Below are positions 56,744-64,000 of a stretch of 64,000 nt of DNA, in pieces. The position numbers were made by a program, and so were the translations under genes. Every line of letters begins with the position of its first letter. The first letter of the stretch is position 1. The notes beneath the pieces were generated by a model that was not told where the DNA came from, made no database searches, and was given only the letters and a program-made list of their open reading frames with translations. The stretch is from Hymenobacter sp. 5317J-9 (lineage in GTDB: Bacteria; Bacteroidota; Bacteroidia; Cytophagales; Hymenobacteraceae). Location of the stretch: positions 2,046,001 through 2,110,000 of the forward strand of contig NZ_CP095050.1 of NCBI RefSeq assembly GCF_022921075.1, given 5' to 3'.

Positions 56744-58003
56744 TCAGATTTGCCGCTTCAGGCGCAGCGACACGGTGTGAAGGTCGCCGTTTTGCCGGCG
56801 CAGCACCATAAAAAGGGAGCGGCCATCTTCGGACCGCAGCATGCGGCTGAGCTGGGTGAGCGAAAAGGCCTCGACGGGCAGGAAATTGATGCTGAGCAGT
56901 TCCTCTGTGGGCTCGATGCCGGCCACGTAGGCCGGCGAGTCGGGCTCGACGCGCAGCACCACGAAGCGGTGGTAGTCGGGGCCGGTGGCCAGCAGGTCGA
57001 GGCCGCACATGTCGTGCTCGAAGGGCTCGTTCAGGCGCAGGTTGGGGCGCAGCAGCAGGCGCTGGTGCGGGTAGTCGATGACGAGGGAAAAGCGCTTGAG
57101 CAGCTCGTAGCCCACGTTGCCGTTGCGGGGCACGTCCACGCGGCGGTGCACGTCGGCCTCATCAGGGAACGAGGTAAGCACCGACCGGAGCTGGTGCCGG
57201 CCCAGCTGCAGGGACGGCACCCGGCCCAGGTAGCCGCGCACCACGCCGCCCAGGCCCTGGCCGAGCTCGGCAGGCAGGCGCCGGGCGGGGCCCCGCATGC
57301 GCGGGTCCGAGTCGGTTTCGAGCGACAGGGCGTGGCTGGCGCCGGTGTCGAGCACCAGCTTCAGGTCCATGGTCAGGGAGTCGCTGAGCTGCACGGGGGC
57401 CGTGAAATAGGCCTTGCCTTTCTCGAGCGACAGCGGCAGGCTTGACCAGCGCCGGCCCTTGGGGGCCTGGTAGGTGGCCGGGTCGCTCAGCATCATGTTC
57501 TGCTCTTCGGTGTGCAGTGCCACCACAAAGCTGCGAAACAGCTCGGAGCCCAGAATGCCGTGGATGGGCGTGCCCACGTAGCCCGAGAGGTTGAGCACGT
57601 CGCTTTCGAGCACCAGCGGGGCCAGGCAGGGGGCCTCCACGCCGCCGAGGGTCACGCGCACGTCGTTGGTCTGGTAGGCCATCAGGCCGATGTCGGAGCC
57701 GCCCGCGCCCACCACCCGGTACCGCTCGCCGTGCTTCAGGCCCAGCGAATCGGCCACGGTGGGCGACGTGATGATGGTGGTGGCCACGCCCGTGTCGAGC
57801 AGAAAGTTAAAAGGCCCCAACCCGTTGAGCTGGCAGCTCACCACCAGCAGGTTGCGCTGCACCTGGATGGGCACTTTGGCCTCTTGCCGCTTGGGGTTGC
57901 GAAACACAAACGGCGCGGCGGCCGGCTGCGCGTGCGCAAGCTGGCCCATTTCCCCGCCAAAGACGAGGAAAACCACCAACCAGATGATGCGCGCAACCAG
58001 CAT
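56744..58003 (-). CDS. secreted aspartic protease with two DTG motifs and a PDZ domain
   Basis: The protein has 419 residues from the ATG at 58003, chosen because a TTG start further up lies inside the -7 box. A signal-type helix (IIWLVVFLVFGG, cleavage near AHAQ) is followed by two retropepsin-like lobes: FNFLLDTGVATTI with Asp70 and LKLVLDTGASHAL with Asp219, each with HGILGSELF or NGNVGYELLKRF-type flap/closing strand. A PDZ domain occupies about 320-415 (LRVEPDSPAYVAGIEPTEELLSIN). The two lobes give a single-chain pair like pepsin. Substrate unknown. It precedes the DUF423 gene on the same strand. Confidence 0.82.
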   Translation of the reverse strand: MLVARIIWLVVFLVFGGEMGQLAHAQPAAAPFVFRNPKRQEAKVPIQVQRNLLVVSCQLNGLGPFNFLLDTGVATTIITSPTVADSLGLKHGERYRVVGAGGSDIGLMAYQTNDVRVTLGGVEAPCLAPLVLESDVLNLSGYVGTPIHGILGSELFRSFVVALHTEEQNMMLSDPATYQAPKGRRWSSLPLSLEKGKAYFTAPVQLSDSLTMDLKLVLDTGASHALSLETDSDPRMRGPARRLPAELGQGLGGVVRGYLGRVPSLQLGRHQLRSVLTSFPDEADVHRRVDVPRNGNVGYELLKRFSLVIDYPHQRLLLRPNLRLNEPFEHDMCGLDLLATGPDYHRFVVLRVEPDSPAYVAGIEPTEELLSINFLPVEAFSLTQLSRMLRSEDGRSLFMVLRRQNGDLHTVSLRLKRQI

Positions 58004-58039
58004 GGCCAAACAAGTGCTACCGAGGCGGTAAAGTAAGCG

Positions 58040-58047
58040 CAAAGATG
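58040..58047 (-). promoter_or_regulatory. -7-like box of the aspartic protease gene (CATCTTTG)
   Basis: On the minus strand CATCTTTG lies 36 bp before the ATG at 58003 and in the 66-bp gap after menC. It differs from TAnnTTTG at the first base. Confidence 0.45.
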
Positions 58048-58069
58048 CGCCACCACCGCAAAGGCCGCC

Positions 58070-59140
58070 TTAGTCCGGCAGCTCCCAGGTGCCGGCCGGG
58101 TCGTAGCGCAGCGCGCCGCCGCCAATGTGCAGGGGCGCCGCCACGTTGTTGTGGTAGAGCTGGCCCGTGCCCAGGCCCTGCGCAAAGCCGCGCACGTCGT
58201 ATTCGCCCGTGAGCTGGGCCACGGCGTTGAGGCCGACGTTGGACTCCAGCGCCGACGTAATCCACCAGCCGATGCCGCGCGCCTCGGCCAGCGCAATCCA
58301 GCGGCGGGTGGCCGCGTGCCCGCCCAGCAGCGTGGGCTTTAGGACCACGTAGGCCGGGCGCACCGCGTCGAGCAGCGCGGCCTGGCGGGCCGGGTCTTCC
58401 ACGCCGATGAGCTCTTCGTCGAGGGCAATGGGCAGGGGCGAGGTGCGGCATAATTCAGCCAATGCGTCGGTTTGGCCGGCCGCGATGGGCTGCTCGATGG
58501 AGTGAATGCTGAAAGCGGCCATCTGCGCCAGCTTGTGCGGGGCGTCGGCCGGGGCAAAGGCGCCGTTGGCGTCCACGCGCAGCGTGAGGCGTTCGGGGCC
58601 GGCCGCGGCCCTGATTTCGGCCAGCAGGCTCAGCTCCGTCTCGAAATCCAGGCTGCCGATTTTGAGCTTCAGGCAGTCGTAGCCCGCCGCCAGCTTCTGC
58701 CCAATCTGCTCGCGCATGAAGGGGGCGTCGCCCATCCACACCAGCCCGTTGATGGGCAGCGCGGCCTCGCCGCGGCTGAAGGCGTTGTCGTAGAGCTGCC
58801 GTCGCCCGGCGCGGGCCAGGTCGAGCAGGGCCGTTTCGAGGGCAAACACCAGCGACGGCAGGCCCGGCCCCACGAAGGCCGGCGCATCGGCCACGTCGAA
58901 GGCCGCAAACCCGGCCGCGTTGAACCGCTCGCAGAGCCGGGCCACGGCGGCCGGGAAATCGGGGCCGTATTCCGGGCTGAGGCCGGCCAGGGGCGCGGCC
59001 TCGCCCAGCCCCGCGGCGTCGGGATGGGCGTCGTGGGTGAGGTGCAGGTACCAGGCCACGTGTTCGGCCAGGGCGCCGCGCGAGGTGCGGGCCGGAAAGT
59101 TGAAGCGCAGGGCGCGATGCAAAAAGCGGAGGCGAAGCAT
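58070..59140 (-). CDS. menC: o-succinylbenzoate synthase
   Basis: The protein has 356 residues and belongs to the enolase superfamily. Motifs: catalytic Lys in LKLKIGS (about 160), DANGAF (first metal Asp, about 190), SIEQPI (Glu, about 215), ALDEEL (Glu/Asp, about 240) and VVLKPTLLGG with the second Lys (about 264), then TSALESNVGLNAVAQL. It dehydrates SHCHC to o-succinylbenzoate in menaquinone synthesis. The N-terminal GLGEAAPLAGLSPE fits MenC and not a general racemase. It is about 38 kb from the other men genes, next to an aspartic protease gene, and starts 4 bp from a CATCTTTG box. Confidence 0.9.
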   Translation of the reverse strand: MLRLRFLHRALRFNFPARTSRGALAEHVAWYLHLTHDAHPDAAGLGEAAPLAGLSPEYGPDFPAAVARLCERFNAAGFAAFDVADAPAFVGPGLPSLVFALETALLDLARAGRRQLYDNAFSRGEAALPINGLVWMGDAPFMREQIGQKLAAGYDCLKLKIGSLDFETELSLLAEIRAAAGPERLTLRVDANGAFAPADAPHKLAQMAAFSIHSIEQPIAAGQTDALAELCRTSPLPIALDEELIGVEDPARQAALLDAVRPAYVVLKPTLLGGHAATRRWIALAEARGIGWWITSALESNVGLNAVAQLTGEYDVRGFAQGLGTGQLYHNNVAAPLHIGGGALRYDPAGTWELPD

Positions 59141-59144
59141 GCCG

Positions 59145-59152
59145 CAAAGATG
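59145..59152 (-). promoter_or_regulatory. -7-like box of menC (CATCTTTG), leaderless type
   Basis: CATCTTTG-CGGC-ATG on the minus strand, identical to the arrangement at 49228-49242. Confidence 0.5.
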
Positions 59153-59195
59153 CGCGACAAGCTTCGCCTCCGCTTGCGGAAGGCAGGGCCCGAAA

Positions 59196-59453
59196 TTACT
59201 TGGTGCCCGAAGTATTGGTCTTGCCCCGACGGCTCACCAAGCCGCCCTTGCGGCCGGCGTCGCGGGCCTCTTCGGCCGAAAAGCGGTGGCCGCGGCCGCT
59301 GGCGTGCGAAGCCTTGCCGCCCTCGCTGGCGATGCGCCGCTGGGTTTCGGGGCTCATGGCGGCGAAACCGCGGCGGCTTTTGGTGCCCACGCGGTTAGCA
59401 GGGCGGGTGGCCGACTTGGCGGCGGCAGGGGCGGAAGTGGAAGCTGTTGCCAT
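59196..59453 (-). CDS. KGG-motif stress protein (YciG/Con-10-like)
   Basis: The protein has 85 residues. Two KGG-type units are visible: MSPETQRRIASEGGKASHASG and FSAEEARDAGRKGGLVS, with the RRGFAAM start. The N-terminal third is Ala/Thr/Ser/Pro-rich and the ends are basic, so it is probably disordered and cytoplasmic. Relatives are induced by general stress, drought or conidiation. It lies just upstream of menC on the same strand (55-bp gap). Confidence 0.85.
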   Translation of the reverse strand: MATASTSAPAAAKSATRPANRVGTKSRRGFAAMSPETQRRIASEGGKASHASGRGHRFSAEEARDAGRKGGLVSRRGKTNTSGTK

Positions 59454-59740
59454 AGTGGTGGTGTGAGAAGGGATTGAGTGAAAACAATTAGCAACTGCAA
59501 TGGTAGGAACCCATACGCCGTAATCCTACCCTTATGCATTGGTTTAGTTGTGATTCAGAGGCTAAAAACTCATAAATACCACTTAGTACTGAGGAGCTTC
59601 TACGTAGTAATTGGCGGGGCCTGCGTGTTTGTGTACGCGGATGCGGCCAGTCGGTGCGGGCACATTTCGTCGGGCGGGTGCAACCTCAACGGTGCTAAGC
59701 CGGTTAGTGAACCGGTGCCCTCCTGTGGGCCCACCGCATT
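59454..59740. other. 287-bp divergent intergenic region, AT-richer than its surroundings
   Basis: It separates the KGG-protein gene (minus) from egtB (plus). An open frame crosses it, but its composition is not protein-like. No hairpin or clear -7 box was identified. The AT-rich part is about 59480-59620 and probably holds both promoters. Confidence 0.5.
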
Positions 59741-61042
59741 ATGCCCCAACTCGACGTTGCGCCGGTGGCCCCCGTGGCCGCCACTCCCTGGCTGGCTCGC
59801 TACCACGCCGTGCGCGCCCAAAGCACGGCCCTGTGCGCGCCCCTGCTGCCCGAAGACACGGTGGTGCAGCCCATGCTCGACGTGAGCCCGCCGAAGTGGC
59901 ACCTGGCCCACACCACCTGGTTTTGGGAAACGTTTCTGCTAAAAGAGTACGCAGCCAGTTACCAGCTTTTTCACCCGGACTACGCTTTCCTGTTCAATTC
60001 CTACTATAACTCGCTGGGCTCGCGCGTGAACCGCGCCGACCGCGGCACGCTCTCGCGCCCGCCCCTGGCCGACGTGCTGGCCTACCGCGCCCACGTCGAC
60101 GAGGCCCTGAGCGCCTTGCTGAACGAGCGCGCCGACGAGTTGCCCGCCGCGTTTTTTGAGCTGCTGGAACTGGGCCTGCAGCACGAGCAGCAGCACCAGG
60201 AGCTGCTGGCCACCGACATTAAATACATTCTGAGTACCAGCCCGCTGGCACCAGAGTATCTGCCCGCCACGGAGTTGCCGGCGCCGATTACGCACGCCGC
60301 GCCGGGGGCCTGGCTGCCGGTGCCCGGTGGCATCAACCGGATTGGCTTTCAGGAAGAGGAAGGGTTCTGTTTCGACAATGAGCTGGGCGTCCACGAGGTG
60401 CTCATTGCGCCTTTCGAGCTGCAAAACCGCTTAGTGACCAACGCCGAGTACATCGCCTTCATCGAGGCCGGCGGCTACCGCGACTTCCGCTACTGGATGG
60501 GGGAGGGCTGGGACCTGGCCCAGGCGCAGGGCTGGGAGGCGCCGCTGTACTGGGTGCAGAAAGATGGCCAGTGGCACCGCTTCACGCACCACGGCCTGCA
60601 GCCCGTGGATGGGGCCGCGCCCGTCACGCACGTCAGCTTCTACGAGGCCGACGCCTACGCCAACTGGGCCGGCGCCCGCCTGCCCACCGAGGCTGAGTGG
60701 GAAACCGCTGCCCGCCACTTTGGCGCCACGCCCGCGGAGGGCACCTGGCTCGAAAGCAGCCGCCTCGACCCCCAGCCCTTGCCCGCCGATGCCGACCCTA
60801 CCCAGTGCCACCAGCTGCTGGGCGACTGCTGGGAGTGGACCTATTCGGCCTACCACGCTTACCCCGGCTACGCCCGCGCCGCCGGTGCCCTGGGCGAGTA
60901 CAACGGCAAGTTCATGGTGAACCAGCTGGTGCTGCGCGGCGGCTCCTGCGCCACGCCCGAAAGCCACATTCGCGTGAGCTACCGCAACTTCTTTCACGCC
61001 GACAAACGCTGGCAGTTCACCGGCATCCGGTTGGCGCGCTAA
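59741..61042 (+). CDS. egtB: ergothioneine biosynthesis protein EgtB (hercynine sulfoxide synthase type)
   Basis: The protein has 433 residues from the ATG at 59741. The N-terminal DinB-like domain (about 20-165) has WHLAHTTWFWETF and the iron-binding HxxxHxE in LGLQHEQQHQELL. The C-terminal FGE-sulfatase domain (about 185-433) shows PVPGGINRIGFQEEEGFCFDNELGVHEVLIAPFELQNRLVTNAEYIAFIEAGGY, ARLPTEAEWE and VNQLVLRGGSCATPESHIRVSYRNFFHADKRWQFTGIRLAR. It is a non-haem iron enzyme joining a thiol to hercynine (His betaine) with O2. No egtA or egtC lies nearby, so cysteine may be the sulfur donor. egtD follows after a terminator. Confidence 0.92.
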   Translation: MPQLDVAPVAPVAATPWLARYHAVRAQSTALCAPLLPEDTVVQPMLDVSPPKWHLAHTTWFWETFLLKEYAASYQLFHPDYAFLFNSYYNSLGSRVNRADRGTLSRPPLADVLAYRAHVDEALSALLNERADELPAAFFELLELGLQHEQQHQELLATDIKYILSTSPLAPEYLPATELPAPITHAAPGAWLPVPGGINRIGFQEEEGFCFDNELGVHEVLIAPFELQNRLVTNAEYIAFIEAGGYRDFRYWMGEGWDLAQAQGWEAPLYWVQKDGQWHRFTHHGLQPVDGAAPVTHVSFYEADAYANWAGARLPTEAEWETAARHFGATPAEGTWLESSRLDPQPLPADADPTQCHQLLGDCWEWTYSAYHAYPGYARAAGALGEYNGKFMVNQLVLRGGSCATPESHIRVSYRNFFHADKRWQFTGIRLAR

Positions 61043-61060
61043 GCTGATACCCGTTTTTTC

Positions 61061-61091
61061 GGGCCTTCCCCGGCGGGGGAAGGCCCTTTTG
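61061..61091 (+). terminator. Rho-independent terminator between egtB and egtD
   Basis: GGGCCTTCCCC pairs with GGGGAAGGCCC around CGGCG and is followed by TTTT. A CATCTTTG box starts 2 bp later, so egtD has its own promoter. Confidence 0.8.
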
Positions 61092-61092
61092 C

Positions 61093-61100
61093 CATCTTTG
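61093..61100 (+). promoter_or_regulatory. -7-like box of egtD (CATCTTTG)
   Basis: It lies 40 bp before the ATG at 61141, immediately after the egtB terminator. It differs from TAnnTTTG at the first base. Confidence 0.45.
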
Positions 61101-61140
61101 CCCGGCGTCGCCCGGGCGCTTTTGCAATCTATTCTGCTGC

Positions 61141-62121
61141 ATGACGACTTCTTCCCTGTTGACCCCTTCCGTAGCCGAGCTGGCGCAGCACGTGGCCGAA
61201 GGCCTGCGCAAAACGCCCAAAACTCTGTCGTCGATGTATTTCTACGACGACGCGGGCAGCCGTCTGTTCCAGCAAATCATGGACTTGCCGGAGTACTACC
61301 CCACGCGGGCCGAGTTTGCCATTTTTCGGGAGCACGGTGCGGCGCTGGCGACGGCCCTGAGCCCGGGGGCAGGCCAGGCTTTTTCGCTGGTGGAGCTGGG
61401 GGCGGGCGACGGTGCCAAAACCAAGCTGCTGCTGCGCGAGCTGCTGAATGCCGGCACCGAGTTCACCTACGCGCCGGTCGACATTTCCTCGGGGGCCATG
61501 ACGGGGCTGGTGGACACGCTGCGGCGCGAGCTGCCGGCCCTGCGCGTGGCGCCGGTGGTGGAGGATTACGCCACCGCCCTCACGCAGCTGCGCACCTGGC
61601 CCGGCAGCAAGGCCGTGCTGTTTCTGGGGTCCAACATCGGCAACTTCGGCCCCAACGAGCGACTGAATTTCCTGCGCCAGCTGGCCGCCCCCCTCGCGCC
61701 CGCCGACCGCCTGCTCATCGGTTTCGACCTGCAGAAGGACCCACGCCGCATCCGCGCCGCCTACGACGATGCCCAGGGCGTGACCGCCGCGTTCAACCTC
61801 AACCTGCTCACCCGCCTCAACCGCGAGCTGGGCGCCGATTTTGACCTCGCCCACTGGCAGCACTACACCGACTACAGCCCGCTCACCGGCGCGGTGCGCT
61901 CCTTCCTGGTGAGCACCCGCGCCCAGCAGGTGCGTTTCGCGGCGCTGGATGAAACCGTCGAGTTTGCGGCCTGGGAAGTCATTCACACCGAGAATTCCTA
62001 CAAGTTCACGCCCGCCCAAATCGAGGCCCTGGCCGCCGAAGCGGGTCTGCGCGTGGTGCAAACCTTCACCGATGCCGCCGGCGATTTTGCCGATGTCGTC
62101 CTGGCCGCCCGTCCTGAATAA
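61141..62121 (+). CDS. egtD: L-histidine N(alpha)-methyltransferase
   Basis: The protein has 326 residues. EgtD blocks: LSSMYFYDDAGSRLFQQIMDLPEYYPTRAEFAI (substrate side), VELGAGDGAKTKLLL (SAM-binding), PVDISSGAM, LFLGSNIGNFGPNER, LLIGFDLQKDP and FNLNLLTRLNRELGADFDL; the tail FAAWEVIHTENSYKFTPAQIEALAAEAGL is typical. It methylates histidine three times to hercynine, the first step of ergothioneine synthesis. The PLP enzyme at 62129 follows after 7 bp, so both are read together. Confidence 0.94.
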   Translation: MTTSSLLTPSVAELAQHVAEGLRKTPKTLSSMYFYDDAGSRLFQQIMDLPEYYPTRAEFAIFREHGAALATALSPGAGQAFSLVELGAGDGAKTKLLLRELLNAGTEFTYAPVDISSGAMTGLVDTLRRELPALRVAPVVEDYATALTQLRTWPGSKAVLFLGSNIGNFGPNERLNFLRQLAAPLAPADRLLIGFDLQKDPRRIRAAYDDAQGVTAAFNLNLLTRLNRELGADFDLAHWQHYTDYSPLTGAVRSFLVSTRAQQVRFAALDETVEFAAWEVIHTENSYKFTPAQIEALAAEAGLRVVQTFTDAAGDFADVVLAARPE

Positions 62122-62128
62122 ACCCGCT

Positions 62129-63259
62129 ATGAGCACGCCCCCTGCAACGGTCAGCCTGGCCTCGGGCTATGGGAATTTTGCGGTGCCCGAAGTGGCCCTT
62201 CGCGCCGCCAATGCCGCCCTGGCCGCCGCTCACAGCCAGCACGCGCCGCTGGCCGTGGCACCGCCCGCCGGCCTGCCCGAACTGCGCGAAGCGCTGGCCC
62301 AACGCTACCGCCAGCGCGGCGCCCCCGCCGTGACGGCCGAGCAGGTGGTCGTAACCAGCGGTGCTAAAACCGCCCTTTTTGCGGTGCTAAGCGAAGTGCT
62401 GACGCCCGGCGACGACGTGCTGATGCCCACGCCCAACTGGTTTGGCTTTGTAGAGCTGGTGCACCGGGCCGGCGGCGCGCTGCGCACGCTGCCCCTGTCG
62501 GCCGCCCACCAGTACGCCCTCACGCCGGAGGCCCTGCGGGCCGCCCTCACGCCGGCCACCCGGCTGCTGCTGCTCAGCAACCCCAACAACCCCACCGGCC
62601 GCGTGTATTCGCGCGCCGAGTGGGCCGCGCTGCTGGCCGTGACTGCCGACTTTCCGAAGCTGTGGGTGCTCAGCGACGAGATTTACGAAGGCATCTGCTT
62701 CGGGGTCGAGCCGGTGCCCACGCTGCTGGCCTGGCCCGACCCGCACGGCCGGCACGTGGTGGTGAGCGGCTTCTCGAAGTCGCTGGCCCTGGCGGGCTGG
62801 GGCGTGGGCTGCGTGGTGGCGCCGGCTGCGCTGGCCCGCGCCGTCACGGCCCGGCTGTTTGCCACGGGCGTGGCCGTGCCGGTGCCCAGCCAGGCTGCCG
62901 CCCTGGCCGCCACCCGCCACGCCGACGAAATCAGCCCGGCGCTGTGCGCGCAGCTGCGGCCCAACCGCGAGCGGCTGTTGGCTGCGCTGGCCGCATTGCC
63001 GGGCGCCGCTGCTGTAGTGGCCCCGGAAGGTACGTACTACGTGTTTGCCGATTTTACCCGTTTTCTGGCGCCGGGCGTGCCGGCTGCCGAGGCTTCGGCG
63101 CAGCTGGTGCGCCAGCTGGCCGAAGCTGGCGTGGAAGTGGTGGACGGCGCCACCTGGGGCGCTGCGGGCTTCGTGCGCCTGTCCTATGCCGTGGCGCCCG
63201 AGGCCCTGGAGGAGGCGCTCCAGCGCATCGGCTCCGTGCTGGCGCCGGTGTCGCGCTAG
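62129..63259 (+). CDS. class I PLP-dependent aminotransferase-fold enzyme, candidate ergothioneine C-S lyase
   Basis: The protein has 376 residues from the ATG at 62129, 7 bp after egtD. Fold-type I blocks: QVVVTSGAKTALFAVLSEVLTPGDDVLMPTPNW, LLLLSNPNNPTGRVYSRAEW (NPNNPTG), VLSDEIYEGICF with the cofactor Asp/Tyr, the PLP Lys in VVVSGFSKSLALAGWGVGC, and a C-terminal Arg (FVRLSYAVAPEALEEAL). By sequence it is an aspartate-aminotransferase-like protein. Its coupling to egtD suggests it may act as the C-S lyase that releases ergothioneine (EgtE role), though known EgtE proteins are class V. An ordinary amino acid transaminase is the alternative. Confidence 0.8.
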   Translation: MSTPPATVSLASGYGNFAVPEVALRAANAALAAAHSQHAPLAVAPPAGLPELREALAQRYRQRGAPAVTAEQVVVTSGAKTALFAVLSEVLTPGDDVLMPTPNWFGFVELVHRAGGALRTLPLSAAHQYALTPEALRAALTPATRLLLLSNPNNPTGRVYSRAEWAALLAVTADFPKLWVLSDEIYEGICFGVEPVPTLLAWPDPHGRHVVVSGFSKSLALAGWGVGCVVAPAALARAVTARLFATGVAVPVPSQAAALAATRHADEISPALCAQLRPNRERLLAALAALPGAAAVVAPEGTYYVFADFTRFLAPGVPAAEASAQLVRQLAEAGVEVVDGATWGAAGFVRLSYAVAPEALEEALQRIGSVLAPVSR

Positions 63260-63304
63260 CGCCTTACCGCAGGCTGCCAGCCCGGGGCTTGGCGGTGGTG
63301 CCCG

Positions 63305-63312
63305 TACCTTTG
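63305..63312 (+). promoter_or_regulatory. -7 promoter box of the MATE gene (TACCTTTG)
   Basis: A perfect TAnnTTTG match 24 bp before the ATG at 63337. Confidence 0.5.
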
Positions 63313-63336
63313 TCGGCCTGCTGAGGGCGAAGAATT

Positions 63337-64000
63337 ATGTTGCAGAATATCCGGCCGCACCTGCGGCCTACCTTGCTTTTGGCCTACCCCGTGGTGCTTT
63401 CCCAGTTGGGGCACATCCTGGTGGGCTTTGTCGATTCGGTGCTGGTGGGGCGCACGGGCACGGTGCCGCTGGCCGCCGTGAGCCTGGGCGTGAGCAGCAC
63501 CACGGTGCTCATGATACTGGGCATCGGCCTGAGCATGGGCAGCGTGCCGCTGGTGGCCTCGGCCCACGGCCGGCGCGACTTGCCCGACCTGGGCCGGCTG
63601 CTGGCCTCCTCGGTGTGGCTAAGCGCGCTGGCGGGCCTGCTGCTGGCCGGGGTGGGACAGGTGGTGCCCTACCTGCTGCACTACCTGGGCCAGTCGCCCG
63701 AGGTGGAGGCGCTGGCCGCGCCCTGGGTGCGGGTCATCAGCTGGTCGCTGCTGCCGCTGATGGTGTACCAGGGCTTTCGCGAGTTTGCCGAAGGCCTGGG
63801 GCTGACGCGGCAGGCCATGTGGCTCTCCGTGCTGGCCAACGTGGTGAATGCCCTGCTGTGCTACGCCCTGGTGTTTGGCCACTGGGGCGCGCCCCGCATG
63901 GGGCTGATGGGGTCGGCCTGGGCCACGCTCATTGCCCGCGTGCTGATGGCGGTGCTCATGGCGGCCTACGTGCTGCTGGCGCCGCGCCTGCACGAATACC
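63337..64000 (+). CDS. MATE-family efflux transporter (N-terminal part, cut by the window end)
   Basis: The frame runs from the ATG at 63337 to the edge with no stop, giving 221 residues, about half a MATE protein. The first helices read LLLAYPVVLSQLGHILVGFVDSVLVGRTGTVPLAAVSLGVSSTTVLMILGIGLSMGSVPLVASAHGRRDLPDLGRLL, typical of NorM-like members, and VISWSLLPLMVYQGFREFAEGLGLTRQAM is another family block. It exports small molecules against Na+ or H+. Although it follows the egt genes, it has its own promoter, so a link to ergothioneine is only possible. Confidence 0.88.
   Translation, partial: MLQNIRPHLRPTLLLAYPVVLSQLGHILVGFVDSVLVGRTGTVPLAAVSLGVSSTTVLMILGIGLSMGSVPLVASAHGRRDLPDLGRLLASSVWLSALAGLLLAGVGQVVPYLLHYLGQSPEVEALAAPWVRVISWSLLPLMVYQGFREFAEGLGLTRQAMWLSVLANVVNALLCYALVFGHWGAPRMGLMGSAWATLIARVLMAVLMAAYVLLAPRLHEY

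Noticed and set aside
59478-59885. open frame across the KGG-egtB spacer
   Set aside because: Composition is not protein-like, it overlaps egtB in another frame, and it has no recognisable motif.

Overview
The window is GC-rich, gene-dense chromosomal DNA from a member of the Bacteroidota, most likely Hymenobacter or a close relative in the Cytophagales. This rests on Bacteroidota-type promoters (-7 box TAnnTTTG), a type IX secretion plug protein (DUF5103), a PUR-alpha-like DUF3276 protein, the DUF3822-coaD pair, DUF3667, DUF1573 and DUF4126 proteins, HslV, and high GC combined with Bacteroidota families. The genus is inferred from gene content, not from a marker gene. I see no rRNA, tRNA, CRISPR array, prophage or intact insertion sequence. 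The accessory signal is mainly families of intergenic palindromic repeats.

Layout. 1-3.1 kb: the end of an unknown gene, an XRE regulator preceded by a 13-bp palindrome, two small unknowns and an outer-membrane beta-barrel protein. 3.1-7.8 kb: two LytS-type histidine kinase/LytTR regulator pairs facing each other with a Uma2-like nuclease gene between them. 7.8-12 kb: three small membrane proteins (one ABA4-like), a TlpA-like thiol-disulfide protein whose signal peptide and mature domain lie in different frames, and envelope proteins. 12-20 kb: menaquinone genes on the minus strand (menI, menF, menD, menB, menE); menC is detached at 58-59 kb. 20-24.3 kb, plus strand: phosphatase, pyruvate dehydrogenase E2, hslV and a deoxyhypusine-synthase-like enzyme. 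24.3-32.3 kb: DUF3667 protein, an AT-richer YwqK-like protein, a trans-sulfuration PLP enzyme, small membrane proteins, a DUF58 protein, a PUR-like protein and ychF. 32.4-46.9 kb: M48 protease, T9SS plug, ABC-F ATPase, a 895-residue AsmA-like protein, DinB-like protein, 2H phosphoesterase, DNA glycosylase, phosphatase and a CPA1 antiporter. 46.9-59.5 kb: threonine aldolase, two Nudix enzymes, coaD, RecD-like helicase, DUF1573 protein, a double-DTG aspartic protease, menC and a KGG stress protein. 59.7-64 kb: egtB, egtD, a class I PLP enzyme and the start of a MATE transporter.

How the genes fit together. MenF, MenD, MenC, MenE, MenB and MenI cover chorismate to 1,4-dihydroxy-2-naphthoate; MenH, MenA and the final methyltransferase are not in the window. 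EgtD and EgtB, with the PLP enzyme 7 bp behind egtD as a candidate C-S lyase, could make a three-gene ergothioneine route. The LytS/LytTR pairs and the XRE regulator are the local signalling modules.

The most unusual features are: a family of about 95-113 bp palindromic intergenic elements (five full copies and one short one) with conserved loops; two other repeat types that touch start or stop codons; promoter -7 boxes only 4-5 bp from start codons (menE, menC, a phosphoesterase, a DinB-like gene), suggesting leaderless mRNAs; a DHS-family enzyme without the canonical catalytic lysine; and the compact egt cluster.
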